A DNA stretch of 29,351 nucleotides. Source: CAYGZA01 sp964354135 (GTDB lineage Bacteria; Planctomycetota; Planctomycetia; Pirellulales; Thermoguttaceae). Every line of letters starts with the position of its first letter. Positions within the stretch are counted from its first letter, which is position 1. Positions 7,911 through 16,027 of the stretch are shown piece after piece. A program made the position numbers and the translations under genes. The stretch lies in contig CAYGZA010000041.1 in NCBI GenBank assembly GCA_964354135.1, forward strand, positions 1 through 29,351, read 5' to 3'. Below the pieces are notes generated by a model. It did no database searches, had not been told where the DNA came from, and saw only the letters and a program-made list of their open reading frames with translations.

Positions 7911-8672
7911 CTACCACGGCCCTCGGCCGAACGCGGCCAGGGCCTGGAGACTCCCGAAGGCCATGTACCCGAAGAACACTGCGGAAAACACGCTTTGCCA
8001 CTGGAGCGCGGCAATCAGGGCCAGGAAGATCGCTGTGAAGGCCGAGATGAAAAGCGACAGCCGCAGTCCCTCGCGCGGATAGAGACTCTGGAGGAACTCG
8101 CGGGCGATTTGCCCGCCGTCCAAAGGGTACACTGGCAGCAGATTGATGAGCCCCCAGAAGATGCTGATCATGAGCAACTGGTACACGAACAGGGTCAGCC
8201 CGAGAGACACAATCCCGAGAGACACAATGATGTCGCCCAACTCGATCTTCACAATGCCTGGGAGTCCGAAGCGGAGCACCACGTCGTACTTGGCCACGCG
8301 AAGCACCGAGTAGAGGGCCGCCGCTAACGCGAAGCCCGCTGCCGGCCCAGCGGCGGAGATGAGTACGCGTCCCGCAGGTCCCGGATTCCTCGCGCCGAAA
8401 GAGCCCGGCCCCCACGAGGTCAATCCGCCCATGCCATACAGCACGATCGACGGATAGAACCCGAACGCCCGCATGGCCACGGCGTGTCCAAGCTCGTGGA
8501 CGAGGATTGAGAGAAAGACCGCGATTACCCAAGTGATCAGGGCCATCGGCTCCCCCCAACCGAGCCCCAACAGCAGGGTCAACACCCAGAACATCGGGTG
8601 CACCCGCACTGGAAGGCCAAACAGCACGAAATTCAAGTCGCCCTGGCTTCGCGGCGGTTCGGTGAGCAGCAC
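7911..8672 (-). CDS. Site-2-type membrane metalloprotease (peptidase M50)
   Basis: Intramembrane zinc protease of the M50 family, 253 residues. The catalytic HELGH motif is at 59-63 inside a hydrophobic helix, and the second zinc-ligand motif NLLPVYPLDGGQ is near 177-188 (Asp at 185). Five to six hydrophobic segments are visible, and there is no PDZ or CBS domain, so this is a minimal form. The GTG start has a good ribosome-binding site (AAGGAGA, 7 bp upstream). A 15-bp tandem duplication within the gene (about 8203-8232) encodes a repeated IVSLG. The gene lies downstream of lpxB on the same strand with a 79-bp spacer. The substrate is not predictable; regulated proteolysis of membrane-bound regulators is the common family role. 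Confidence 0.9.
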   Translation of the reverse strand: MLLTEPPRSQGDLNFVLFGLPVRVHPMFWVLTLLLGLGWGEPMALITWVIAVFLSILVHELGHAVAMRAFGFYPSIVLYGMGGLTSWGPGSFGARNPGPAGRVLISAAGPAAGFALAAALYSVLRVAKYDVVLRFGLPGIVKIELGDIIVSLGIVSLGLTLFVYQLLMISIFWGLINLLPVYPLDGGQIAREFLQSLYPREGLRLSLFISAFTAIFLALIAALQWQSVFSAVFFGYMAFGSLQALAAFGRGPW

Positions 8673-8751
8673 CGGCGGTCTCCTTCGTTACTTCGGCGTG
8701 GCGGCAGGGTGGGGTCGAGGCAAGCGGCCAGACCCCGTCGGCGGGTTCTCC

Positions 8752-10056
8752 TCAGCCGGCCCTGTTGAATTGTAGCACGGAGCGGTCCCGCGGAGCCCCT
8801 CGTCCCTCGCCTCCCGCCCCTACAAGAAAATGCGGCGGCGGGATCACGCCCGGCCGGGGGCGGAGATGCTCGAGGAGGTAATCGGCGGCCCGCCGCGATG
8901 CCCCGCCGTGGGCCACTTCCGCCTTCAGCCGCGCCAATCTCGCAACGAGCGTTTCGCGCTCCGCCCGGTCGGTGAGCCAGCGGACGACGTGGGTGGCAAT
9001 CTGCGCCGATTTGTCCTCGCAGGTGAGGTACTCGGGAAAGAGGACCCGATCTGCCCCTTCCTGGCCCGGATCGAACGGCGTGAGGTCTTCCGGAAACAGC
9101 TCGTCGGCCACCAGCAGGTTCACGAGCGTGATGTACTTCACTTTGCGGAAGAGCTTCTGCACGAGGAAGGCGGTCCTCGTGATCCAGTAGAGAATCACCG
9201 TCGGCTTGACGTGGTGCAGCAGTTCCAGCGACACCGAGCCGGAGACGGCCGTGCAACAGTCAGCCAGGTGAATCAGCTCCGGGGTCTTGCCGGCGAAGAC
9301 CTCGATGCCGAGCCCGCTTGCGGCCACCTGCTCCCGGGCGATCTTGGCCTGGTGCGGCTTGAACGCGGCAACGGCGAACCGCGCGTCCGGCACGGCTGCC
9401 CGGACCAGCGCGGCGGCCTTGAGAAACCACGGGAGGTTGTGCGTGACTTCCTGGGTCCGCGAGCCTGGGAGGATGGTCACCAGCGGCCCCGGCTGCCCGC
9501 GCAGCCGGGCCAAGAGGGCCTCGTCGAGCGGCTGCCGGCGGACTTCATCGAAAAACGGGTGGCCGACGAACGTGGCGTTGCAGCCGTGCCGGCGGAGCCA
9601 CGGCTCCTCGAACGGCAGGCAGCAGAGGACGTGGTCCACCAGGCGCCGCATCTTGCGGACGCGCCACTGGGCCCAAGCCCAAATCTGCGGCGGGGCATAG
9701 TAGAAAACCGGGATGCCGTGGGCCTTGGCACGCCGGGCAATCCACCAGTTGAACCCGGGATAGTCGATGAGCACCACCGCGTCGGGCCGGTGATGCCGGA
9801 AGAAGCGATCCGCCCGACCGACCAAGTGCCAGAACTTGTGCAGGTTGGCGAGGGCCCGGGCGAACCACATCACGGCCAGGGCCGTCAGATCGGCGTGGAG
9901 CCGGCACCCGGCGGCGGCCATCTGCGGGCCGCCGTAGCCGACGGCCTGCAAGCCGGGGCGGCGGCCCTGCAACTGGCGGATGAGGTTGGCGGCGTGCAGA
10001 TCGCCGCTGGGCTCCCCGGCGGAGAAGAAGATCGTCGGGCGGTCGTCCGCGGGCAT
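8752..10056 (-). CDS. lpxB: Lipid-A-disaccharide synthase
   Basis: GT19 glycosyltransferase that joins UDP-2,3-diacylglucosamine and lipid X to form the lipid A disaccharide at the inner membrane. Diagnostic segments are FFSAGEPSGDLHAANL at the N-terminus, DYPGFNWWIARRAK, YYAPPQIWAWAQWR, LPGSRTQEVTHNLP, AVSGSVSLELLHHVKPTVILYW and VNLLVADELFPEDLTP. ATG 10056 is chosen over an upstream in-frame ATG because an AAGGAGGG ribosome-binding site sits 7 bp before it and the family starts here. The product has 434 residues. The family core ends near AADYLLEHLRP, and the last ~38 residues are a Gly/Pro-rich tail partly encoded by a GGGGCGGGAGGCGAGGGACGAG repeat. No other lpx gene is in the window. Confidence 0.93.
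   Translation of the reverse strand: MPADDRPTIFFSAGEPSGDLHAANLIRQLQGRRPGLQAVGYGGPQMAAAGCRLHADLTALAVMWFARALANLHKFWHLVGRADRFFRHHRPDAVVLIDYPGFNWWIARRAKAHGIPVFYYAPPQIWAWAQWRVRKMRRLVDHVLCCLPFEEPWLRRHGCNATFVGHPFFDEVRRQPLDEALLARLRGQPGPLVTILPGSRTQEVTHNLPWFLKAAALVRAAVPDARFAVAAFKPHQAKIAREQVAASGLGIEVFAGKTPELIHLADCCTAVSGSVSLELLHHVKPTVILYWITRTAFLVQKLFRKVKYITLVNLLVADELFPEDLTPFDPGQEGADRVLFPEYLTCEDKSAQIATHVVRWLTDRAERETLVARLARLKAEVAHGGASRRAADYLLEHLRPRPGVIPPPHFLVGAGGEGRGAPRDRSVLQFNRAG
8793..8822. repeat. GCGAGGGACGAGGGGC-type repeat in the lpxB 3' end
   Basis: On the minus strand this reads as G-rich GGGGC/GAGGG units encoding GAGGEGRGAP in the LpxB tail. The same kind of unit occurs inside the nuoM element (about 2856-2877) and, inverted, inside the kinase gene (about 27998-28014). 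Confidence 0.55.
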
Positions 10057-10161
10057 TGCGGTTCCCTCCTTGGCGGGCCAGGCCCGGCGGGCAGTATCGC
10101 ACAATTGCGGCCGGCAAAGAAGTCCAGTTTCGGAAGCGAAAACCCTCGAAGCGGCAATGGG

Positions 10162-11556
10162 TTACGCTTCCCGGAGCACGGACGCCGGGTCTTGCCTTAG
10201 GGCCACGAGCATCGGCAAGTAGCCGGCCACCGCGGAAATCAGCGGGGCGCCCAGCACCGCGCCGAAGAAGGTCTCATACCGCAGGGCGAACAGGTCCACG
10301 GGGACGTCCAAGGCCGAGATGCCGAGCCACCGCGCGAGCCAGATCCCCGCCGAAAGCCCGAAAACGCCCCCCAGAAACCCCAGCACGACGGCCTTCCCCA
10401 AGAAGAGCCAGGCGATGAGCGCGGGGCCCTTGCCCAGTGCCCGCAATAGCCCGATCTCGGTCCGCCGCTGCCGGACGTTGGAGAGCGACAAGAGCCCAAG
10501 CCAAATCGCCGAGACCGCCACGACCAAGGGCGTGACGCGTTCGGCCAAGGTCTGGATGAGCCGCTCGATCTTGGCGCGGGAGGCCTCCATTTGCGCCGCG
10601 GTTTCTCTCCATTCCACCAGGAGCTGCTCGCGGAGCTCGAGGTTCTTCTCCATCTCGGCAAGGATCGCCTTCTGCCGGGCTTCGACGAGGGCGCGTTGTT
10701 CCGCGCGGGCGACCGCGATCGACTGGAACTCGGTGATCTGCGTGTCGGGGAGGACCTCGCGGAGCTGCTGGCGGATGGTCGCCAGGTCGGTCCCCGGACA
10801 GCGGCACTCCAGGGCCATGATCTGGTTGATCCGTTTGGGCTTCTTGAGCAGCTCTTGGGTGTCTTCCAGGTGCATGGCGACGGTGATGTCGTCCTTGCTC
10901 CCCCGCTCCGGCCACACGTCGGCGATGAGGAACCGGCGGCCGAGGACTTCGATCGGCTCGCCGCGCTTCTTGCCCCGTCCCAGCTCGTGGCCCAAGAGGA
11001 CCTTGCCGCGCGGGACGTTATATCCCATGGACGATTTTTCCAGGAGGTGGGGCTGCGGCGTCTCGGGGAGGTAGCCTGCCAGAAGGACCTTCCGGTCGCC
11101 CCAGGTGATTTTCGCCTGCAAGGTGGCCACGAGGTGGGTGACCAGCGTGAGGCGCCGGTCGGCGGCCAGGCGATCGACGTACTGCTGCGGCATGTCGGCG
11201 GCGGCGAAATCGGCGTCCCAGAAGTCGCTCATCTTGGCGTCGCGGTGGACGATCATGAGGTTGAAGCCGAGGTCGCGCATCAGGCGCCGGGTCTCTTTTT
11301 CCAGGCGGGCCAGCTCGCCGGTGGTCTCCGTCTCGATTCGGGCCATGCCGGCTCTCATCGTGGACACAAGACGCTCCAGGGCCATCACCCGGGCCTTCCA
11401 CTGCGCGCTCTGGCTCTCGGTCTCCGCGCGGTAGCCCTCGACGAGCATCGGGCCGGCCACAAAGAGCGTCACGGCAATCGCCACCGCCAGCAAGCCCAGC
11501 GCGAAGTTGAGCTTGCGGTAGCGGATTTCGGCCAGGAGGAGCCTCAGGGGATTCAT
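10162..11556 (-). CDS. FtsX-like ABC transporter permease
   Basis: A 464-residue membrane protein with the MacB/FtsX permease layout. One N-terminal transmembrane helix (about 17-36, FALGLLAVAIAVTLFVAGPM) is followed by a large extracytoplasmic domain, a long Glu/Arg-rich coiled coil (about 275-340), and three C-terminal helices (about 343-360, 380-405, 428-450). The FtsX-domain signature LSNVRQRRTEIGLLRALG lies between the first two of these. ATG 11556 is chosen because the preceding in-frame residues are polar and the membrane anchor begins right after it; no clear ribosome-binding site is seen. No ATPase partner gene is adjacent in this window. The transported substrate is unknown; a mechanotransmission or lipoprotein-export role is possible. 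Confidence 0.85.
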   Translation of the reverse strand: MNPLRLLLAEIRYRKLNFALGLLAVAIAVTLFVAGPMLVEGYRAETESQSAQWKARVMALERLVSTMRAGMARIETETTGELARLEKETRRLMRDLGFNLMIVHRDAKMSDFWDADFAAADMPQQYVDRLAADRRLTLVTHLVATLQAKITWGDRKVLLAGYLPETPQPHLLEKSSMGYNVPRGKVLLGHELGRGKKRGEPIEVLGRRFLIADVWPERGSKDDITVAMHLEDTQELLKKPKRINQIMALECRCPGTDLATIRQQLREVLPDTQITEFQSIAVARAEQRALVEARQKAILAEMEKNLELREQLLVEWRETAAQMEASRAKIERLIQTLAERVTPLVVAVSAIWLGLLSLSNVRQRRTEIGLLRALGKGPALIAWLFLGKAVVLGFLGGVFGLSAGIWLARWLGISALDVPVDLFALRYETFFGAVLGAPLISAVAGYLPMLVALRQDPASVLREA

Positions 11557-11642
11557 GGGGTGCAGGTGCCGGAGTTCGGCCCTTGTGCGGTTTGCCCGCG
11601 GTGCAGGTGCCCCCGCTCGCTGCAATTATACCCGCAGCCGGG

Positions 11643-13670
11643 TCATTTGGATGGGGGGCCGATGGCCGGGGCCGCCGGCTGGGGGGCTGCCGGAGCGAGG
11701 GGTGGCTTGGCCTCGGCCTGCTTGGCCGCACTGGCCGCCTTGCCGGCCAAGCCGGGGACTTGCGCGGACGGAACGACGCGGAGCACGAAGAGGACCCGGC
11801 GTTTCACCACGTGCTCCCCTTGGTCTTCGCCGGAAGGCGGCGGGGGCGCTTCACCGGCCGCCTGGGTTTGACCCGCCTTCATCTTCCGGGCCTCCGGACG
11901 GGCCTGCTGGACCGTGCCGGGCATGGGGATGGCGCTTTCGGGAGTCGCCTGCCCCCGACCGAACCCTTGCGGGGCGTCGGCCGCCTGCGGGCCCGGCTCT
12001 CTGGCGGCCGCATCGGACGCCTGCGCCGCGACCTTGCCCGTCCGGTCGAACTGTGGACTGGCGGCTGCACCCATCGCCGGGGCCTTATCGCCCATTCTCA
12101 GGGCGTTCACCCGGATCTGCACCGGGGCCGCGAGCCGCTGGCCGGACATGCCCACTTGCGGGACGGCGCGCTGGCCCTGAATTTGGGCATTGACGCCGGC
12201 GTTGTCCGCAGGCCCGGAGGGGGCCAAGGGGAAAACCATCGGCTCGGCGGCCCGTTGGAGCTGCACCGCGTCTTGCTGCGCTGCGCGAGAGCGGCGGCCG
12301 TCCGCCTCCGCCTTCGCCTCTTCGGCGCCAAGGGAGGCGGCCCCCTTGGCAACCCTCCCCTTGGCAACCCTCGGAGAGGTCACCCGGGCGCCGCGGTAAG
12401 CGTCCTTGACTCTTCCCTCGGCGAGGGACTCGACCGCCGGGATAACGGACAGGGACAACTGCGGCTGGGCCTTCAGGTCGGCCAGCAGCGTCTCGATCTC
12501 GGCCGGGGTCGCCTCCACCTCCACGTAGCGGATGTCGGGCGTTTGGGGCACCCGCTCGCTTCGGGCCAACTGCCGCCGTTCCACCGTCCGCTCGAATGTC
12601 TTTTGGCCGGCGGCCTCCGGGCTGAGGTCGCACTGAACGATGAGGAGTGCGTCAGGGGCATCGGCACCGGCGGCCTTGGCGTCCAAGACCTGCACGGCCG
12701 GCTCCAGGTCCTGCTTCTTGGCGAACTTGAAGGTCCGGGCGTGGATTTCCCCGCCTTTTCCCGGCGGTACACCGGGCTGAGCGGCCATCCCCCCGGGTGC
12801 CGCCGCGGCGGGCGGCGCCCCGGCCACGCCCGATCCTGCGCCGGGGAACTTCCCCATGATTCCCATCCCACTCGGGCCCATTCCCGCCCCGGCGCCGCCG
12901 AATTCCCTGTCGCCTGCCTCGCCGGACTTGGCAACCGGGGGAGCGTAGCGCATCATCCGCTCCTTTTCTGCGGAGTCCGCTTTTTCCAGCCGCATTTCCA
13001 CGCCGTTGGTGGCGGCGGGCGCTTCCGGCTGGTCCCTGGCCACCATTTTCGCCGCCCCTGCGGAAGGGGCCGGCTTTTCGGCAACCCGCTCCGCGGAACT
13101 CTCATCCGCCCGACCGCCCGCCGATCGCACGGCCAGGTCGGCCTCCCGCCGCGCGGGCGCTTCTGCCGGGGCAGGCGCCTTGGGTGCGGCCGACCGCAAA
13201 GAATGGGTCGCCGCAGACTCCCCGCCACCGGCCTCCGCCGTCGACGCGACGGTGGGCTGGGCTCGGTCCTTGCGTTCCGGGAGAAGCCGCTCGGGATGGG
13301 TCACCATCAGCAAGACGGCGGCCGCGGCGGCGACGGCGGGCCAGATGAGGACCCGGGGTCGAAAGGCGCGGCGGAGGATCCCTCGCCAAGCGGGCGGCGG
13401 GCCACGAAGACTCTCATCCTCCGGCTCCGCCTCGGCCGGCTCGGTGAGCATTCGGCGCTCCGCGATGCGGAGGACCTGCTGGCTCAGGTCCTCCTCCAAC
13501 TTGTAGACGGGGAGCGACTGCAGCGTGGCGCTGAGCGCGCGGAGCTCGTCCATCAGTTGCCGGGCGGCCGGATTCTTGGCCAGCAACTGTTCCACGGCGG
13601 CCTGCTCGGTGGCGGTCAGCTCGCCGTCGAGGTAGGCGCTGAACAGTTCGTCGTCCGACAGGTTTCCCAT
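11643..13670 (-). CDS. Membrane-anchored anti-sigma factor, long Ala/Pro/Gly-rich form
   Basis: Predicted inhibitor of the ECF sigma factor encoded just upstream (13757-14329). Residues 1-55 (LSDDELFSAYLDGELTATEQ) match the anti-sigma N-terminal helix bundle but carry no HxxxCxxC zinc ligands. A single transmembrane helix lies at about 107-124 (VLIWPAVAAAAAVLLMV). The remaining ~550 residues are extracytoplasmic: Ala/Pro/Gly-rich low-complexity sequence with one more ordered stretch (about 355-455, DALLIVQCDLSPEAAGQ to LSLSVIPAVESL) and a hydrophobic segment near the C-terminus. ATG 13670 (675 residues) is chosen because the anti-sigma domain begins there; the in-frame extension upstream runs through repeats. 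The order sigma then anti-sigma on one strand is typical of a co-transcribed pair. Confidence 0.8.
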   Translation of the reverse strand: MGNLSDDELFSAYLDGELTATEQAAVEQLLAKNPAARQLMDELRALSATLQSLPVYKLEEDLSQQVLRIAERRMLTEPAEAEPEDESLRGPPPAWRGILRRAFRPRVLIWPAVAAAAAVLLMVTHPERLLPERKDRAQPTVASTAEAGGGESAATHSLRSAAPKAPAPAEAPARREADLAVRSAGGRADESSAERVAEKPAPSAGAAKMVARDQPEAPAATNGVEMRLEKADSAEKERMMRYAPPVAKSGEAGDREFGGAGAGMGPSGMGIMGKFPGAGSGVAGAPPAAAAPGGMAAQPGVPPGKGGEIHARTFKFAKKQDLEPAVQVLDAKAAGADAPDALLIVQCDLSPEAAGQKTFERTVERRQLARSERVPQTPDIRYVEVEATPAEIETLLADLKAQPQLSLSVIPAVESLAEGRVKDAYRGARVTSPRVAKGRVAKGAASLGAEEAKAEADGRRSRAAQQDAVQLQRAAEPMVFPLAPSGPADNAGVNAQIQGQRAVPQVGMSGQRLAAPVQIRVNALRMGDKAPAMGAAASPQFDRTGKVAAQASDAAAREPGPQAADAPQGFGRGQATPESAIPMPGTVQQARPEARKMKAGQTQAAGEAPPPPSGEDQGEHVVKRRVLFVLRVVPSAQVPGLAGKAASAAKQAEAKPPLAPAAPQPAAPAIGPPSK

Positions 13671-13692
13671 CACCAACCCCGCTCTGCACGTG

Positions 13693-13752
13693 CCCGGCGA
13701 GATGCCGGGACTACTGGTTTGTCGCTCCGCCCGGCGAGACGCCGGGACTACT
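13693..13752. repeat. Two tandem copies of a CCCGGCGAGACGCCGGG palindromic repeat
   Basis: Two 23-bp units (13693-13715 and 13730-13752) share CCCGGCGAGA(T/C)GCCGGG followed by ACTACT and differ at one position. Each has a 6-bp GC stem. They fill most of the 86-bp spacer between the sigma and anti-sigma genes. Confidence 0.88.
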
Positions 13753-13756
13753 ACTG

Positions 13757-14329
13757 TCAATCGTCCAGGATCAACACTTCCCTCAATTGTTCTCTCAACT
13801 GCAGCCGCGCGCGGTGCAGGCGGCTGCGGACGGTACCGACGGGCAACTGGAGCACCTCGGCGATGGTTTCGTAGCAACAGCCGTCGATCTCGCGGAGGAC
13901 CAAGACGGCGCGATGCTCTTCACTCAGGGCGTCCAGCGCCTCCTGGACCTGCCGGCAGCGCTCTTCCTGCTCCAGCCGCTTATCGGGGCCGCCCTGGCCG
14001 TCGACCGGTTCCTGCCCGGTGTTTTCCCGGGCTTGTTCCACCGACAGGGTCGGTTTCCTGCGACGGCAGTGACTGGCGGCCACGTTGAAGGCAATCCGGT
14101 ATAGCCATGTGTAGAACGCGCTGCTCTGATGAAACGTCTCCAACTTCACGAAGGCTTGAACGAAGGCCTCCTGCACCACGTCGCGGGCGTCGTCGGTATG
14201 GCCGACGACGCGGACCATCGTGTTGTACAGCCGGTCCTGGTACTTCAGGACCAACTGCCCAAAAGCGGTCGACTTCCCGGCGAGCGTCTCGGCGATCAGT
14301 TGGGCGTCGTCGTTCACCGCTGGTTCCAC
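13757..14329 (-). CDS. RNA polymerase ECF sigma factor (RpoE-like)
   Basis: A 190-residue sigma-70-family ECF factor. Sigma region 2 spans about 20-90, with YQDRLYNTMVRVVGHTDDARDVVQEAFVQAF and FYTWLYRIAFNVA. Region 4 spans about 130-182, with LSEEHRAVLVLREIDGCCYETIAEVLQLPVGTVRSRLHRAR, the helix-turn-helix that reads the -35 element. A polar linker of about 30 residues joins the two. The start is a GTG at 14329; a second GTG four codons downstream is an alternative, and neither has a clear ribosome-binding site. The anti-sigma gene follows after 86 bp on the same strand, so the pair probably responds to an envelope signal. The regulon cannot be seen here. Confidence 0.94.
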   Translation of the reverse strand: MEPAVNDDAQLIAETLAGKSTAFGQLVLKYQDRLYNTMVRVVGHTDDARDVVQEAFVQAFVKLETFHQSSAFYTWLYRIAFNVAASHCRRRKPTLSVEQARENTGQEPVDGQGGPDKRLEQEERCRQVQEALDALSEEHRAVLVLREIDGCCYETIAEVLQLPVGTVRSRLHRARLQLREQLREVLILDD

Positions 14330-14716
14330 TGTTTAGGACGCGGGCGCTAGGTCAAAAGTTCCCCCCCGCGTTCCGGGAGCGGGAGGGTCATGGAATGCTC
14401 GGAGCCACGCTAGTCTCATCATCCCGTGCTCGGTCCCCGCTGTCAAACCCTTGTTACCTAGTGACTTGCGTTGAGACAGGGAATACCGGGCACTGTCGGG
14501 CGGGCAGATGCCCTCTGTAAGTGGGGATGTGTGGAAAGATGGAAATGCTGAGCGGGTTTTGGCGGCTTTCCGGAGACTACCAACCGGCGGTAGGATGTAT
14601 GGCTGAGAAGCGGAGGTGGAGCATCGAAACCAGGGGTGAAAGGATGAAGGATGAATGGTGGGTGCCATGCCCACGCGTGTCGTGAGGATACTCTGAGCCT
14701 TTGGAGATACCGGACC
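14330..14716. other. Divergent intergenic region with short repeats
   Basis: 387 bp between the ECF sigma gene (-) and the Tat-exported protein gene (+). No gene was found. It contains an AAAGGATGAAGGATGA array (about 14639-14654) followed by a small GTGGGTGCCATGCCCAC palindrome (about 14664-14680), both of types repeated elsewhere in this kind of genome. It must also hold both promoters, but no convincing -35/-10 pair was identified. Confidence 0.5.
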
Positions 14717-15748
14717 ATGAACGGAGACAATCGCAAATCGCGTCTTGCCGCTCGGCGGCAGTTTCTCTCGGGGATCTCGGCAATGGCCGCGGGGTCGGGA
14801 ATCGTTTTTCATGTCGGGGGCGGCGCCGCTGCACACGCGAAAGAGACTACCGCCGACGCGGAAAAGGACTCCCGACCCCTTCCGATCCTGCCGACGATTC
14901 CGCTCGGCAAATTCCCGGTCACGCGCCTGGTCGCCGGCTCGAACCCGATCGGCGGCTACTCGTACCTCGGGCCGCACACCGACCGCCACATGAAGGAGTA
15001 TTTCACGCCCGAGCGGACCGTCGAGTTCCTCCTGAAGTGCGAGCGCGAAGGGATCAATGCCCACCAGTTCTCGCTTGGAGACAAAAGCGTCGAGGTCCTC
15101 CGCGCGGTCCGCGAGCGGGGATCGAAAATGCACTTCATCTGCCTCCATGCCGGGCGGGAGCAGATCAAGGGCACGATCGAGAGCACCCGTCCGATCGCCA
15201 TGGCCCACCACGGCGGCGTGACCGACACCCTGTTCAGCCAGGGCAAGAGCCAAGAGGTCCACGATTATGTCAAGGAGGCCCACGACCGGGGCGTGCTGGC
15301 CGGCGTCTCGGCCCACAACCCGGACTGCATCCGGCGGATCGCCGACGAGGGCTGGGAAGTCGATTTCTTCATGGCCTGCTTCCATTTCCTGACGCGAAAG
15401 GGCGGGCCGGCCCTGCCCACGCTGGAAGTCGGCTATCCCTTCTTCGCGGCAGACCCCGCCGCGATGACGCAGGTCATGCGTCAGGTGAAGCAACCTTGCC
15501 TGGGCTTCAAGATCCTGGCCGCGGGCCGCAAGTGCGGAAGCCAAGAGTCGGTGCGGCAGGCCTTTCGCTTCGCCTTCGAGAACATCAAGCCGACCGACGG
15601 CGTGATCGTGGGCATGTACCCGCGGTTCCACGATGAGGTCCGCAGCAACGCGGAGTACGCGCGCGAGTTCGGCCGGCTCCCGGTGCGCCAAGGAGACGCT
15701 TCAAACCCGCGCGACTCCAAAGGTAGGACGGAATTGAATTGGGTGTAA
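14717..15748 (+). CDS. Tat-exported TIM-barrel-type protein, aldo/keto-reductase-like (uncertain)
   Basis: A 343-residue protein. ATG 14717 precedes a twin-arginine signal (ARRQFLSG, Arg 13-14, then a hydrophobic run), so export of a folded protein is likely. Residues about 60-320 show alternating strands and helices with PVTRLVAGSNPIGGYSY near the start and GVLAGVSAHNP and PCLGFKILAAGRK later, suggesting a TIM barrel related to aldo/keto reductases. I do not see the full catalytic Asp/Tyr/Lys/His set, so activity is uncertain. Residues about 25-55, the second half of the signal peptide and the likely cleavage zone, are encoded by a palindromic element (14791-14879). The last codons and the stop (Asn-Trp-Val-TAA) come from the flank and terminal repeat of the element at 15741-16027. 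Confidence 0.8.
   Translation: MNGDNRKSRLAARRQFLSGISAMAAGSGIVFHVGGGAAAHAKETTADAEKDSRPLPILPTIPLGKFPVTRLVAGSNPIGGYSYLGPHTDRHMKEYFTPERTVEFLLKCEREGINAHQFSLGDKSVEVLRAVRERGSKMHFICLHAGREQIKGTIESTRPIAMAHHGGVTDTLFSQGKSQEVHDYVKEAHDRGVLAGVSAHNPDCIRRIADEGWEVDFFMACFHFLTRKGGPALPTLEVGYPFFAADPAAMTQVMRQVKQPCLGFKILAAGRKCGSQESVRQAFRFAFENIKPTDGVIVGMYPRFHDEVRSNAEYAREFGRLPVRQGDASNPRDSKGRTELNWV
14791..14879. repeat. Palindromic element, GGGGTCGGGA-type arms (copy 2, diverged)
   Basis: Left arm 14791-14810 (GGGGTCGGGAATCGTTTTTC) and right arm 14861-14879 (GAAAAGGACTCCCGACCCC) are imperfect inverted copies, with two mismatches and one extra T. They flank a 50-bp core unrelated to copies 1 and 3. The element lies in frame inside the Tat signal region of the host gene. 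Confidence 0.82.
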
Positions 15749-16027
15749 CCGGTGTTCCGCTTTGACATAAGTGGTTAAGTTTCAAGTAGTTGAGCGTTTT
15801 CGCAGGGTCTTCCGCCGACTTTGCTGTCCAGACCATGATTTCGGCGTGAATTTGGCCTTTTTCCAGGGTTTGCTGGCGATCCAATCGGCTTGTCGGCAGG
15901 GAGACATTGGGAACGTCGCATAGTCCTGGCAATGTTTGCTCGTATGTGCCCCGTGTGGACCCAAGCCCGAAAACGCAACTTCAAGCCGGGAAACCAGTTG
16001 CGGTGGAGCGGAACACCGGTTACACCC
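15741..16027. mobile_element. MITE-like 287-bp element with perfect 21-bp terminal inverted repeats
   Basis: The termini are 15741-15761 (GGGTGTAACCGGTGTTCCGC and one more T) and 16007-16027, its exact reverse complement. They are flanked by a 9-bp direct repeat AATTGAATT (15732-15740 and 16028-16036), as expected for target-site duplication. The interior has no transposase; short open frames exist on the minus strand but none is recognisable. Each terminus places a TAA stop a few bases inside the repeat in the reading frame of the gene running into it. The direct repeat is nearly palindromic, so the duplication call rests on one diagnostic base. It is probably a non-autonomous transposon or a deleted IS. 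Confidence 0.72.

Noticed and set aside
8684..8735. GGGGTC / GACCCC inverted repeat between the M50 protease and lpxB genes.
   Set aside because: Only 6 bp per arm and no T-tract; expected by chance at this GC content.
11583..13874. Plus-strand open frame of about 760 codons opposite the anti-sigma gene.
   Set aside because: Low-complexity Arg/Gly-rich mirror of the Ala/Pro-rich anti-sigma gene, with no recognisable domain.
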